From Lactobacillus paragasseri (GTDB taxonomy: Bacteria > Bacillota > Bacilli > Lactobacillales > Lactobacillaceae), in the NCBI RefSeq assembly GCF_003584685.1, contig NZ_AP018549.1, forward strand, positions 1,364,001 to 1,428,000: a stretch of 64,000 bases of DNA, read 5' to 3'. The translations under genes were made by a program, and so were the position numbers. This document shows positions 45,538-54,363 of this stretch, piece after piece. Below the pieces are notes generated by a model that was not told where the DNA came from, searched no databases, and saw only the letters and a list, made by a program, of their open reading frames with translations. Positions within the stretch are counted from its first letter, which is position 1, and every line of letters starts with the position of its first letter.

Positions 45538-46917
45538 TTGACAAAATTTATTAAAAACAAGCAAGAAAAAGATATTATTATCACTATTAAACGGCTAGGT
45601 ATTAATGGTGAAGGGATCGGATATTATAAAAAGAAAATTATTTTTATTCCCGGTGCTCTTCCAGGTGAAGTTGTTGTTGCAAAAATCATTGATAGACACC
45701 CACATTATTTAGAGGGCGAATTAGTTCGAATTAAAGAAAAGTCTCCAGATAGAGTGGCTTTCCCGAAGGGCGTAAATCCGGCCGTTGGCGGCTTAGAATT
45801 AGCTCATCTTTCTTATCCAAAACAACTTGAGTTTAAGCAACACCTAATTCTAGAATCTCTTAGAAAATATCATCCAAGAGACTACATTAAGTATAAAGTC
45901 AAAAAGACTATTTCAGCTCCAAATGCCTGGCACTATCGCAATAAAGCTCAATACCAAATTGAATTCAATAAAGGAAAGAGTAAACTTGGCCTGTACGCTC
46001 CTAACTCACGTCGTTTAATTGATCTTCCTGAAATGCCAACTCAAACAAAAGAAACACAAAAAACAGAGCGTGAAATTAAAAAGTTAATCGATAAACTTCA
46101 TATTCGAATTGCTGACTTTAGACGTCATAATGATGGTATTAAAACTATTGTAGTTCGTCAAAGCCATGCTAGTGGGGAAATCCAAGTAACTTTAATTACA
46201 ATTGGTAAAAAAATTAGAGACCTTAAATTACTAGCCAGCCAAATTATGAAACTTCCTAATGTAGTTTCTGTTTTTCAAAATGAAACACAATGGCAAAATC
46301 CTCAAGTTTGGGGCAACAAGACAATTAAATTGTTTGGAAAATCACATATTATCGAAGAAATACTAGGTAAGAAATTTAAACTCTCACCTCGTGCATTTTT
46401 CCAGTTAAATCCAGAACAAACTAGTACGCTTTATTCAGAGGCACTTAAATACCTAGACTTAACTCCAGATCAAACTTTAATTGACGCTTATGCTGGGGTT
46501 GGTACTCTAGGGATTCTAGCAAGTGACCAAGTTAGACAAGTCATTGGGATTGAATCTATTCCTGAAGCTGTAATTGATGCCCAAGAGAACTGCCACTTGA
46601 ATCATGTGAGAAATGCAGAATATATTCAAGGAAATGTTGAAAAGTTACTTCCTGAATTAAAAAATCAAGGTGTCCCAATTGATGCTTTGATCGTCGATCC
46701 TCCACGTACAGGATTAAGCAAAAAGTTAATTAAGACTCTACTTGAAGTAAAACCAGAAACCTTTGTTTATGTTTCTTGTAACCCAGCTACACTTGCAAAA
46801 GATTTAGTTCTTTTAAGCGAAGCTTACGACGTTCGCGTTATTCAACCAGTTGATATGATGCCTCAAACTCCACGCTGGGAAGGTGTTACAAAATTAGTTT
46901 TAAGAAAAAATAAGTAA
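45538..46917 (+). CDS. rlmD: 23S rRNA (uracil-C5)-methyltransferase, RlmD/RumA family, without Fe-S cysteines
   Basis: Transfers a methyl group from AdoMet to C5 of a 23S rRNA uridine. 459 residues from a TTG start (GAGGG upstream). A TRAM domain (about 12-70) comes first. Motif X-like FFQLNPEQTSTLY is near 288, the AdoMet site DAYAGVGTLG near 318, VDPPRTGL near 390, and the catalytic Cys in YVSCNPATLAKDL near 415. Where Fe-S members have the CxxxxxCGGC motif, this protein reads FPKGVNPAVGGLELAHL with no Cys. The exact target uridine (U747 or U1939 type) is not decided by sequence. Confidence 0.9.
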   Translation: MTKFIKNKQEKDIIITIKRLGINGEGIGYYKKKIIFIPGALPGEVVVAKIIDRHPHYLEGELVRIKEKSPDRVAFPKGVNPAVGGLELAHLSYPKQLEFKQHLILESLRKYHPRDYIKYKVKKTISAPNAWHYRNKAQYQIEFNKGKSKLGLYAPNSRRLIDLPEMPTQTKETQKTEREIKKLIDKLHIRIADFRRHNDGIKTIVVRQSHASGEIQVTLITIGKKIRDLKLLASQIMKLPNVVSVFQNETQWQNPQVWGNKTIKLFGKSHIIEEILGKKFKLSPRAFFQLNPEQTSTLYSEALKYLDLTPDQTLIDAYAGVGTLGILASDQVRQVIGIESIPEAVIDAQENCHLNHVRNAEYIQGNVEKLLPELKNQGVPIDALIVDPPRTGLSKKLIKTLLEVKPETFVYVSCNPATLAKDLVLLSEAYDVRVIQPVDMMPQTPRWEGVTKLVLRKNK

Positions 46918-46936
46918 GTAAAATAATATTATTTTT

Positions 46937-46961
46937 AGCAGTCCTAGGGACTGCTTTTTTT
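46937..46961 (+). terminator. intrinsic terminator after rlmD
   Basis: An 8-pair stem (AGCAGTCC / GGACTGCT) with a 3-base loop is followed by TTTTTT. Confidence 0.9.
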
Positions 46962-46968
46962 GCTCATA

Positions 46969-47197
46969 AAAAAAGGTTGTAGACTGCCTGGTCTACAACC
47001 TTTTTTCAAGTGGATGAGGTAAATACTATCTAGCGCCATAACATCAGTATCTGGGTTCAATATTATGACTTGATCAACATCACTTGTTTGCATCTGTATT
47101 GAATAACGACTATTTGATCTTACTAAGAGAATCTTGTCTTTAAAACACTACAATCTGGAGATAAAAACTTTTTACAATATTATTCTACCTCTCCACA
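46969..47197 (-). ncRNA. structured non-coding RNA candidate, about 230 nt
   Basis: The 315 bases between rlmD and mvaS hold no credible reading frame. On the minus strand they hold an extended -10 promoter (47212-47204), about 190 bases of sequence, and a very strong terminator: 16-base perfect arms at 46969-46984 and 46991-47006, loop TGCCTG on the plus strand. The 5' segment GTGGA/GAGGTA pairs with TACCTC/TCCAC just before the terminator, closing the RNA in a long-range stem. CATAATAT and ATGTTATG form an internal hairpin. The size and closed rod-like plan would fit 6S RNA, but I cannot confirm a family match. Confidence 0.6.
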
Positions 47198-47203
47198 TGT
47201 CTT

Positions 47204-47212
47204 ATTATAACA
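47204..47212 (-). promoter_or_regulatory. promoter of the ncRNA candidate
   Basis: TGT-TATAAT is a consensus extended -10 on the minus strand, with a weak TTGTAT 16 bases upstream. It lies 21 bases after the mvaS stop, with no terminator between, so read-through from mvaS is also possible. Confidence 0.65.
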
Positions 47213-47232
47213 ACTATGTAAGCGAATACAAG

Positions 47233-48396
47233 CTATTTAACTTTATATTGACGAATATCATCACAAATTCCCGCAAAATAATATCTCCCTTTTTCTTCAT
47301 CACTAGTAAGTTCAACATTATTTTGGGGATCTACTAAACTCGCTGAAAAGATTTTCTCATATTCAGGAACACTTAATTTCTTTCTTTTATCTAATAAAGC
47401 CTCATCAGCATCCTTATCAAGCTCATTCTCATATCCTTCAACTACATTTGCTGAATAAAATTCGGCCATGGCACCTGAGCCATAAGAAAATAACCCAATT
47501 AAATCGCCAGCTTTTAAACCACCATTTTCAAGTAAACTAAGTAAACTCAAATACAAAGATCCAGTATAAATATTGCCAACATTAGCATTTAATTCTTTAG
47601 ACGCAGTAAACCTATCCATTAAGCGGGCATTTGTTTCTTCATCTACTCCCTCAATGGCTAAACGATTAGCCTTCAACCCCATTTTAGTAAAAGGTAAGTG
47701 ATAAATAATAGCAGCAAAATCTTTTGTTTCAAGTCCCTTTTGCTTCTTATAATCAGAAAAAGTATGTTTAAAAAAATTTAAATAAACTTGAGTTGAATAT
47801 TTTCCGTCTACTTTGGCAGTTTTAGAATAATTTGGTCGCCAGAAATCATTAATATCTTCACTATAAGCGCTATGGCCTTCATTAATTTCTAGAATTCTTG
47901 GATTGCTAGAGATTAATAAACTAACGCTTCCTGCTCCCTGAGTTACTTCGCCAGCAGTATTGATTCCATAGCGAGCAATATCACTACCAATAACAATTGC
48001 AGTTTGATCAGGATGAAGTCGTACAAAATCTTGAGCAATCATTACCCCTGCTGTTAATCCAAAACATGCTTCTTTAACTTCAAACGCTCTAACGGTTGGA
48101 TCAAGTTTTAAAGCTGATTTTACAAATAAAGAACCTGATTTAGATTGATCAACACTACTTTCAGTACCAAAAATCAAAAGCCCAACTTTAGATTTGTCAA
48201 TTTTGTTTATATACCGTAATGTAGCATTAATTCCCATTGAAACCGCATCTTGAGTTGGATCAGCCACGCTCATCCTTTTCTGCCCAATTCCAATTAAAAA
48301 TTTATTTGGATCTTGGTTTCGTGCATGAGCCAAATCTACCATATCTACATACTTATTTGGAGTAAAATATCCAATTTGATCAATTCCAACCTTCAT
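47233..48396 (-). CDS. mvaS: hydroxymethylglutaryl-CoA synthase
   Basis: Condenses acetyl-CoA with acetoacetyl-CoA in the mevalonate route to isoprenoids (undecaprenol carrier, used by TagO). 387 residues. The nucleophilic Cys is in EVKEACFGLTAGVM near residue 111, the general base Glu is in the RMSVADPTQDAVSMG area, and the conserved His and Asn are in YHLPFTKMG and GNIYTGSLYLSL. It is the last gene of thiolase-mvaA-mvaS, starting directly after the mvaA stop. No terminator is seen before the ncRNA promoter. Confidence 0.96.
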   Translation of the reverse strand: MKVGIDQIGYFTPNKYVDMVDLAHARNQDPNKFLIGIGQKRMSVADPTQDAVSMGINATLRYINKIDKSKVGLLIFGTESSVDQSKSGSLFVKSALKLDPTVRAFEVKEACFGLTAGVMIAQDFVRLHPDQTAIVIGSDIARYGINTAGEVTQGAGSVSLLISSNPRILEINEGHSAYSEDINDFWRPNYSKTAKVDGKYSTQVYLNFFKHTFSDYKKQKGLETKDFAAIIYHLPFTKMGLKANRLAIEGVDEETNARLMDRFTASKELNANVGNIYTGSLYLSLLSLLENGGLKAGDLIGLFSYGSGAMAEFYSANVVEGYENELDKDADEALLDKRKKLSVPEYEKIFSASLVDPQNNVELTSDEEKGRYYFAGICDDIRQYKVK

Positions 48397-49632
48397 TTAA
48401 TTCTTTTCCTTTCTTATTTCATCTAAAAATCTCACAGCGGCTTCTTGAGTATATTGTTTACTTTCTTGCAGCTTTTCTAAAACCTTTGCCTTCTCATCTT
48501 CATTAGCCTTTAAAGTAGCAACCAAGTTTCTTGCTTGCAATTTCATATGACCAGCCTGAATTCCCTTAGTAGAAATTGCTAATAGTGCTGAAAAATTATT
48601 GGCTAAACCAGTTGCCGCAATGATCTCGGCTAATTGTTCAGCAGACACCTTACCTAATAAGTTAAAACTCTGCTGAATATCTCGACGAGCCTTGATAGAA
48701 CCACCAACTACACCAATTGCTAAGGGGATCGTTACTGTTCCAATTAATCTATCATTTGCGATGCTCCACTTACTAAGTGAAGTATAGCTACCATCTTTAT
48801 TCGCCCATACGGCAGTTGCTGCTTCTACTCCGCGATAATCATTACCTGTTGCTACTAAGACGCTATCAACACCGTTCATTATTCCTTTATTATTAGTTAC
48901 GGCTCGATAAATATCCGTTTGACCAATTTCACTAAGTAAAACTATTTTTTTAGCTACCTTGGGTCCACCAACGCTATTAATATCCAAACTTACTTTGGCT
49001 GTAGTTAATTGAGTCGGATAGTTAGATAAAATCGCATACATGGTTTGTTCAACATTTATCTGCTTTTCTAACTTGTTTCCTAAGAATTCTAAAATAGCAT
49101 TTGTTTTATTTGCTCCCATTGCTTCTGCAGGATCAACTAATACTTTAAGAAAAACCAAATTATCTTTTCTAGAAGCTTCAATTTTTCGAACACCGCCACC
49201 ATGCTTAACTAAACTAGCAAATTTACGATTAGCTAATTCAATTAACTCAGGAAATTCTTCAGTAAATCTAACTAAATCAAAATCATGTGCCACTTCTAAA
49301 ACGATTTGCCCGTAGATTCCATTTCTAATGCTAACTGCTTCTACTCCACCATTTTGATTAAAAATTTTACTTGCATGATTAGCTGCTGCAACAACTGATG
49401 GTTCTTCCACCGCCATTGGCACACAATAACTTTTTTCATTGACAATTAACCTCGGTAAAATTCCCAAAGGAAGTCGAACCTGACCAACTACATTCTCACT
49501 GAGTGTATTCAATCTTGTTAAAGTATCAGAAGCTATTTTACTTAATTCAATTCCTTCTTCTTCAAGAAAGTTTCTTCTCTCTTCTGGCAACCATTGATAA
49601 AACTTCTTTTTAGATAATTCTTCTGATTTCAT
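48397..49632 (-). CDS. mvaA: hydroxymethylglutaryl-CoA reductase (class II)
   Basis: Reduces HMG-CoA to mevalonate. 411 residues from the ATG at 49632 (AAGGA, 7 bases upstream). The frame extends 18 codons further into the thiolase gene, but that part is not family-like. Class II signatures are VPMAVEEPSVVAAANHASK near 70, DPAEAMGANKTNAILE near 165, the NAD(P)-binding GNDYRGVEAA near 265, and the C-terminal catalytic His in GIQAGHMKLQARNL. It overlaps the thiolase stop by 23 bases. This is a separate enzyme, not the fused MvaE found in enterococci. Confidence 0.95.
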   Translation of the reverse strand: MKSEELSKKKFYQWLPEERRNFLEEEGIELSKIASDTLTRLNTLSENVVGQVRLPLGILPRLIVNEKSYCVPMAVEEPSVVAAANHASKIFNQNGGVEAVSIRNGIYGQIVLEVAHDFDLVRFTEEFPELIELANRKFASLVKHGGGVRKIEASRKDNLVFLKVLVDPAEAMGANKTNAILEFLGNKLEKQINVEQTMYAILSNYPTQLTTAKVSLDINSVGGPKVAKKIVLLSEIGQTDIYRAVTNNKGIMNGVDSVLVATGNDYRGVEAATAVWANKDGSYTSLSKWSIANDRLIGTVTIPLAIGVVGGSIKARRDIQQSFNLLGKVSAEQLAEIIAATGLANNFSALLAISTKGIQAGHMKLQARNLVATLKANEDEKAKVLEKLQESKQYTQEAAVRFLDEIRKEKN

Positions 49633-50776
49633 ATGCAATTCCTTGACCGCCACCAATACATAACGAAACAATCGCTCTTCGACCATTGATCTTGCGTAAA
49701 CTATTCACTGCACTTATTACTAACCGCGTACCTGTCGCACCCAATGGATGTCCTAAACTAATTGCTCCACCAGCAATATTTAGCTTTTCTTTTGGAATAT
49801 TCAAATCACGAGCTACAGCATAAGCTTGCGCCGCAAATGCTTCATTAATTTCAACTAAATCATAATCATCAATTGTACTATTAGTTTCTTTTAGCAATTT
49901 TTTAATTGCAAAATATGGTGCATATCCCATATAAGCAGGATCACAGCCAATTTCCGCATAAGCACCTAAATAAGCTAATGGCGTTAAGTTAAATTCATCT
50001 AATTTTTGTTGATTGGCAAGAAGCACCATACTTGCTCCGTCAGTCAATGGAGATGAATTTCCTGCTGTAACACGACCATTTTCTTTAAATACAGGTTTAA
50101 GCTGTCCCAAGGCATCTAAACTAGTATCTGGTCGAATCGTCTCATCATGATCTAGTACTTTCCCGTTTAACTTGATAGGGGCATACTCTTCTTCAAACCA
50201 ATTATTCTCTTGAGCCGCATAAGCCTTGGCATGAGAATCACGTGCGAATTCATCCATATCTTGACGAGTAACTTGGTATTTATCAGCAACATTTTCAGCA
50301 GTAATTCCCATTGGCTTTTCAGAATAGGCGTCACCAATGCCATCTATCATTAAACTATCTTGATATACTGGATTTTTATCATGCTTTTTACTCTTATTGA
50401 GTAAAAGAGGAGCATTTGTCATGCTTTCAGCTCCGCCAACAACAGCAATTTCATAATCACCAAGTAACATTTGCACTTGTGCAAACCGTAAAGCTTTTAA
50501 ACTAGAACCACAAACATCGTCAATGCTTGTAGCAACAATAGACTCAGGTAATCCTGATTTTAAAGCAATTTGACGTGCAACATTTTGCCCTAAACCAGCA
50601 CTTAAAACATTGCCAATTAGAATGTTATCGATTTTATCTTGCGATACTATATTCTTTTTTAATAAGCCTTTCAGTGCTAAGACACCTAAATCAACAGCAT
50701 TTTCATCCTTATAAAATCCACGATATTTGCCAAAAGGAATTCGATTCATTCCTACAATATAAACATCTTGTAACAC
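49610..50776 (-). CDS. acetyl-CoA acetyltransferase (thiolase)
   Basis: Joins two acetyl-CoA to acetoacetyl-CoA, the first step of the mevalonate pathway. 388 residues. The acyl-accepting Cys is in DDVCGSSLKAL near residue 89, the conserved NEAFAAQA near 309, GGAISLGHPLGATG with the catalytic His near 345, and the second Cys in CIGGGQG near 375. It heads the mevalonate operon; mevalonate kinase and later enzymes are elsewhere. The start follows AGAGGTGG. Confidence 0.94.
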   Translation of the reverse strand: MLQDVYIVGMNRIPFGKYRGFYKDENAVDLGVLALKGLLKKNIVSQDKIDNILIGNVLSAGLGQNVARQIALKSGLPESIVATSIDDVCGSSLKALRFAQVQMLLGDYEIAVVGGAESMTNAPLLLNKSKKHDKNPVYQDSLMIDGIGDAYSEKPMGITAENVADKYQVTRQDMDEFARDSHAKAYAAQENNWFEEEYAPIKLNGKVLDHDETIRPDTSLDALGQLKPVFKENGRVTAGNSSPLTDGASMVLLANQQKLDEFNLTPLAYLGAYAEIGCDPAYMGYAPYFAIKKLLKETNSTIDDYDLVEINEAFAAQAYAVARDLNIPKEKLNIAGGAISLGHPLGATGTRLVISAVNSLRKINGRRAIVSLCIGGGQGIAYEIRRII

Positions 50777-50871
50777 GCTTCCACCTCTTAGTAAAAATTA
50801 TTACAATAACTATGATAGCTCACAAATCTAAACAGAAACAAAAAGCGCTATATTTTTTAATTAATTCTAAA

Positions 50872-50903
50872 AAAAGATTGCTAATCAATCTTAGCAATCT
50901 TTT
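50872..50903 (-). terminator. intrinsic terminator after the hydrolase gene
   Basis: A 13-pair perfect stem (AAAAGATTGCTAA / TTAGCAATCTTTT) with a 6-base loop; T-rich on the minus strand. Confidence 0.85.
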
Positions 50904-51846
50904 ACAAATATCTATTTAGAAAAGCTTTGACCTTTTTCTGATACTGAGCAGGCTCAGTTGCAAATGACTTTGCATGTTTAGCACCTGGAACAATCCAAAG
51001 CTCTTTTTTACCTTTAGAAGCTTGGTAATTATCATATACCATTTTAGTTGGAACAAAAGTATCCTTTTCTCCATGAATAAAAAACATTGGTCGCTTATTC
51101 TTTGCGACTTGTCTTATACTGCTACCATCCCCTAAGAAATATCCAGCTCTAAGTCTAGTAATTCCGCTTAACACTTCAACTAATGGAAAACGTGGAAAAG
51201 TTGGTAAATGGTACAAGTCCTCTGCTTCGTGTTCAACTTCATCCTTAACATTAGTATAACCGCAATCTTCAATATAGGCTTTTACTTGTCTCGGCATTGT
51301 TAATCCGCTTGCCATCATGGTTGTTGCTCCTCCCATACTGACACCGAAAATAGCAATTTTACTATCAGAACCATTCTTTTGAATAACTTCTTTAGCCCAT
51401 TTTTTAACATCTACTTTTTCACGCCAGCCATATCCAATATAGTTTCCTTGACTTTGTCCATGTCCACGAGCATCAGGTAAAAGCGTATTATAGCCAAGTT
51501 TATGAAACATAGCTGCATAAGCTCCCATTGTATCTTTATTATTCATAAAACCATGTAGAATAATCACTGTCTTTTTAGAATTTGCAGCTGGAATATAATT
51601 TGCATCTAACTTTAAATTATCATCCGCTGACTTTATAACCCATTTTTGTTTATGAACATCTTGATACCATTTTTTCTCCCTGTAAAGCGGATCAGACTTT
51701 ACTATCTTAGTATCATTACTGATAAACGACTTATGACCAGGAACGACAGCAACCTGATAAAAATATAGCCCTGCAGCTATAAAAATGCCGCAAACTGCTA
51801 AAATAGAGATAATAATAATTTTTATTTTCTTACTCTTTATCTTCAT
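50902..51846 (-). CDS. membrane-anchored alpha/beta hydrolase
   Basis: 314 residues. A basic start and one hydrophobic helix (about 9-31) suggest that the enzyme is anchored with its catalytic part outside. Alpha/beta hydrolase features are the oxyanion region ILHGFMNNKDT near 90, the nucleophile elbow GVSMGG near 167, the acid region FIHGEKDTFVP near 265 and the base GAKHAKS near 292. It resembles the BAAT/acyl-thioesterase or dipeptidyl-peptidase-like hydrolases often annotated in lactobacilli. The substrate is unknown. It is divergent from the next small gene. Confidence 0.82.
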   Translation of the reverse strand: MKIKSKKIKIIIISILAVCGIFIAAGLYFYQVAVVPGHKSFISNDTKIVKSDPLYREKKWYQDVHKQKWVIKSADDNLKLDANYIPAANSKKTVIILHGFMNNKDTMGAYAAMFHKLGYNTLLPDARGHGQSQGNYIGYGWREKVDVKKWAKEVIQKNGSDSKIAIFGVSMGGATTMMASGLTMPRQVKAYIEDCGYTNVKDEVEHEAEDLYHLPTFPRFPLVEVLSGITRLRAGYFLGDGSSIRQVAKNKRPMFFIHGEKDTFVPTKMVYDNYQASKGKKELWIVPGAKHAKSFATEPAQYQKKVKAFLNRYL

Positions 51847-51921
51847 TGGAAGACCTCTATTTCAAAAATATAATCTATATTATCTCTAGTAAATATAGAA
51901 ATCAAGAGCTGGTGAAATATT

Positions 51922-52218
51922 ATGTATCTAGATGATCTTTTAACTTTAATTTCTGATCTTCATCCAAACTTTCAATTTTTTTACCAAACCAGTAAAACTG
52001 GTCCTTTATACCCTATCAGTAAAATTCAAGTCGAAGGAGATCAATGTTTGTTATTTATAGGGAAAAAGGCAAAGACAGTTACCCAAATCATGCAACTGCT
52101 TGGTAAATTAAAGTCTACTCATATTCCAGTATATGTTTATTTAAATAATTCAAATAAAAAAGCAAAAATTTTTGGTGTGCAAATTAACTTAGAAAAGGGA
52201 CAAGCTTATACACTATAA
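51922..52218 (+). CDS. small protein of unknown function
   Basis: 98 residues, soluble, basic at the C-terminal half, with predicted beta strands (YPISKIQVEGDQCLLFIGKK, PVYVYLNN, KIFGVQINL). No family is recognised. It has a weak GGTG ribosome-binding site. It is divergent from the hydrolase gene, and a good terminator shared with the convergent HAD gene follows it, so it is most likely a real unit. Confidence 0.55.
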   Translation: MYLDDLLTLISDLHPNFQFFYQTSKTGPLYPISKIQVEGDQCLLFIGKKAKTVTQIMQLLGKLKSTHIPVYVYLNNSNKKAKIFGVQINLEKGQAYTL

Positions 52219-52229
52219 AACTATATAAA

Positions 52230-52263
52230 AAAAGAATGAGGCTCAGCTTGACCTCATTCTTTT
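52230..52263. terminator. bidirectional terminator between the small gene and the HAD gene
   Basis: AAAAGAATGAGG pairs with CCTCATTCTTTT (12 pairs) around a 10-base loop. Confidence 0.85.
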
Positions 52264-53074
52264 AGTTTTTATCTAGGTATCTATTTAAGACCTGCAATAC
52301 CCCATTATCATTATTGCTAGGAGCAAGATATCTTGCATGCTCTTTCGCGATCTCCATGCCATTCTCCATCGCATAACTATATTTGGCAAAATCAAGCATC
52401 TGAATATCATTACCACTATCGCCAAAAGCAATCAAATCTTCACTAGTCAAATTAAAACGAGCAAGTAGATTCCTTAATCCAGTAGCCTTATTAATCCCAT
52501 ACTTAACTGCATCTATAGCTATCGGATTAGAAGCGAACGTAGTGACAAGATTTCCGTATTGTTCATTAAAATCTTGCTCAATATCTTTTGCAATTTTACT
52601 ATCATAGTGAAAAGTTAATTCAATAAAAACGTCATCAGGTAAATTCTGCCAGTCACTAATTTCAGTACTTTCCTTAGCAAAATATTGCAGAAATTCTTTA
52701 TCTTTTGCAGGCGCTTCAGTTCCAATATAGGCCTTTTTTCTGCCATAGGCCATTGTTGCCATACTGCCATATTTATTATGAACAAAATTAATTAAATTGA
52801 TAGCTTGTTGTTTACTTAATCCTTCAACAGCAACTTCTTTCCCTTCGACAATTAATCTAGAACCATTAGCAGTTACAAAATCCATTCGATCAATAAACTC
52901 TGGAAAATCATTTTTTAACCGAGCAAATGGTCTTCCACTAGCTACAATAAATCTAATATCATGTTTTTCAAGTTTAGTTAAAACTTGATCAAATAATTGA
53001 TGATCATAACTTCTCTGGTCATTCAAAAAAGTCCCATCCATATCAACAGCAACAGCTTTAAAAGGAATCTTCAT
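52262..53074 (-). CDS. Cof-type HAD-family phosphatase
   Basis: 270 residues. HAD motif I is DMDGTFLND at 11-19, motif II is IVASGRPF near 43, a C2B cap domain covers about 85-185, and motif IV is IAFGDSGNDIQML near 213. Enzymes of this class dephosphorylate sugar phosphates, FMN or other small phosphates; the substrate cannot be told from sequence. It follows the MFS transporter gene by 13 bases and is probably co-transcribed with it. Confidence 0.88.
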   Translation of the reverse strand: MKIPFKAVAVDMDGTFLNDQRSYDHQLFDQVLTKLEKHDIRFIVASGRPFARLKNDFPEFIDRMDFVTANGSRLIVEGKEVAVEGLSKQQAINLINFVHNKYGSMATMAYGRKKAYIGTEAPAKDKEFLQYFAKESTEISDWQNLPDDVFIELTFHYDSKIAKDIEQDFNEQYGNLVTTFASNPIAIDAVKYGINKATGLRNLLARFNLTSEDLIAFGDSGNDIQMLDFAKYSYAMENGMEIAKEHARYLAPSNNDNGVLQVLNRYLDKN

Positions 53075-53087
53075 CTTTTTCTCCTTA

Positions 53088-54257
53088 CTAACGACGGCTC
53101 AAAGCACCATTCAATTTCTTACGATATACAAAATAAACAATTAAAATTATTGGCACAATAACTAATAAGACAGGATAAAAGTAAGCTGGAGCTAAATTTT
53201 GAGCAGTCACGCCACCAATCATTGGGCCAGCAGCCATTCCAATATCAAGTCCTAGATAGAATGTTGAACTAGCTAACCCCTGTTCTTCAATTGGAGCTAA
53301 CATCAGAGCAGTTGACTGATTAACAGAATAAATAACCCCATAACCAATTGAAAGCATAATAGCTGCGAAACCCATCAACCAATTATTAACCATAAAAGCT
53401 GCAACAATTAAAAATAAAATTGTTGCTATTAGGCTTAGCCAAAACCAAAATCCAAAGCGAATTAAATCGAAATATTTTTTTAAACCAATTCTAATCAAGA
53501 GTAAAGCAATTGCATAGATAACAAAGAAATACCCTACCGCAATTGAAAAATGTTGTCTTTCAACATACACGACAATATCAGCTTGCGTAATAAAATATGG
53601 GATTGCAAAGAAAGTCGTTAGCAAAGCAATAGGAATAGCATCTTTTTGAATAATTTTAATTTTTCTTTTCTTGCTACTATTAATCTTAGGCTTAGCGTGA
53701 TCTCCAACAAATTGGATAGAAATAATCATTAAGATTGCAGCGACTACGGCAAGCCAAAGGGCGGACTTATAACCAATAACTTTATATAGATTGATTGCTA
53801 AAGCAGGCGCAAGAGCCATTGCTAACGCATTCATCAGACCATAAAAGCCCATTGCCTCTCCAACATGACTACGCGGTACTAAAAATGCTAACCAAGTTGT
53901 CATACAAACAGTTGCTAAAACAAAGCCAGTACCGTTAATTAATCTAAAAATTAGCAACCAATTACCTGACGGAGAGAGGCAATACCCGGCAACTCCGATC
54001 AAAATCAATACTCCGCCAATAAATGATAAGCTATACTTTGAAAAACGGTCAGTTAAATTACCAGCTACTGGGCGTAAAAACATTGACACTACACTCATAA
54101 TTCCAGTTATGATGCCAGCAAATACTGCACTTGCACCTAAACTGATTGCATAACCATTAATTAGCGGCGTTACAAACATTACTGAAAACATAAAAAAGAA
54201 AGACGCTGCCATAACTAAAATAACGTCTTTAGTATAAATCGATTGCTTTTTTTTCAA
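53088..54257 (-). CDS. major facilitator superfamily transporter
   Basis: 389 residues with twelve predicted membrane helices. The MFS loop 2-3 signature is recognisable as RPVAGNLTDRFSKYSLSF near residue 62. The layout resembles drug or sugar efflux permeases of the DHA1 type, but substrate and direction are unknown. It is followed by the HAD phosphatase gene and preceded by the terminator of glnA. Confidence 0.82.
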   Translation of the reverse strand: MKKKQSIYTKDVILVMAASFFFMFSVMFVTPLINGYAISLGASAVFAGIITGIMSVVSMFLRPVAGNLTDRFSKYSLSFIGGVLILIGVAGYCLSPSGNWLLIFRLINGTGFVLATVCMTTWLAFLVPRSHVGEAMGFYGLMNALAMALAPALAINLYKVIGYKSALWLAVVAAILMIISIQFVGDHAKPKINSSKKRKIKIIQKDAIPIALLTTFFAIPYFITQADIVVYVERQHFSIAVGYFFVIYAIALLLIRIGLKKYFDLIRFGFWFWLSLIATILFLIVAAFMVNNWLMGFAAIMLSIGYGVIYSVNQSTALMLAPIEEQGLASSTFYLGLDIGMAAGPMIGGVTAQNLAPAYFYPVLLVIVPIILIVYFVYRKKLNGALSRR

Positions 54258-54316
54258 TCACTTAACCCCTCTCTAACATACCCCTTAACTTTATCACATT
54301 TTTCAAACAATCAAAA

Positions 54317-54344
54317 AAGCCAGTTGAAATTACTCAACTGGCTT
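54317..54344 (-). terminator. intrinsic terminator after glnA
   Basis: An 11-pair perfect stem (AAGCCAGTTGA / TCAACTGGCTT) with a 6-base loop is followed by TTTT on the minus strand. Confidence 0.9.
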
Positions 54345-54363
54345 GATTATCTTTTTCAGTTAA

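Noticed and set aside
46969-47197. tmRNA, RNase P RNA or SRP RNA identity for the ncRNA
   Set aside because: It is too short for RNase P RNA, has no tRNA-like ends or tag frame for tmRNA, and no SRP Alu/GNAR tetraloop signature was recognised.
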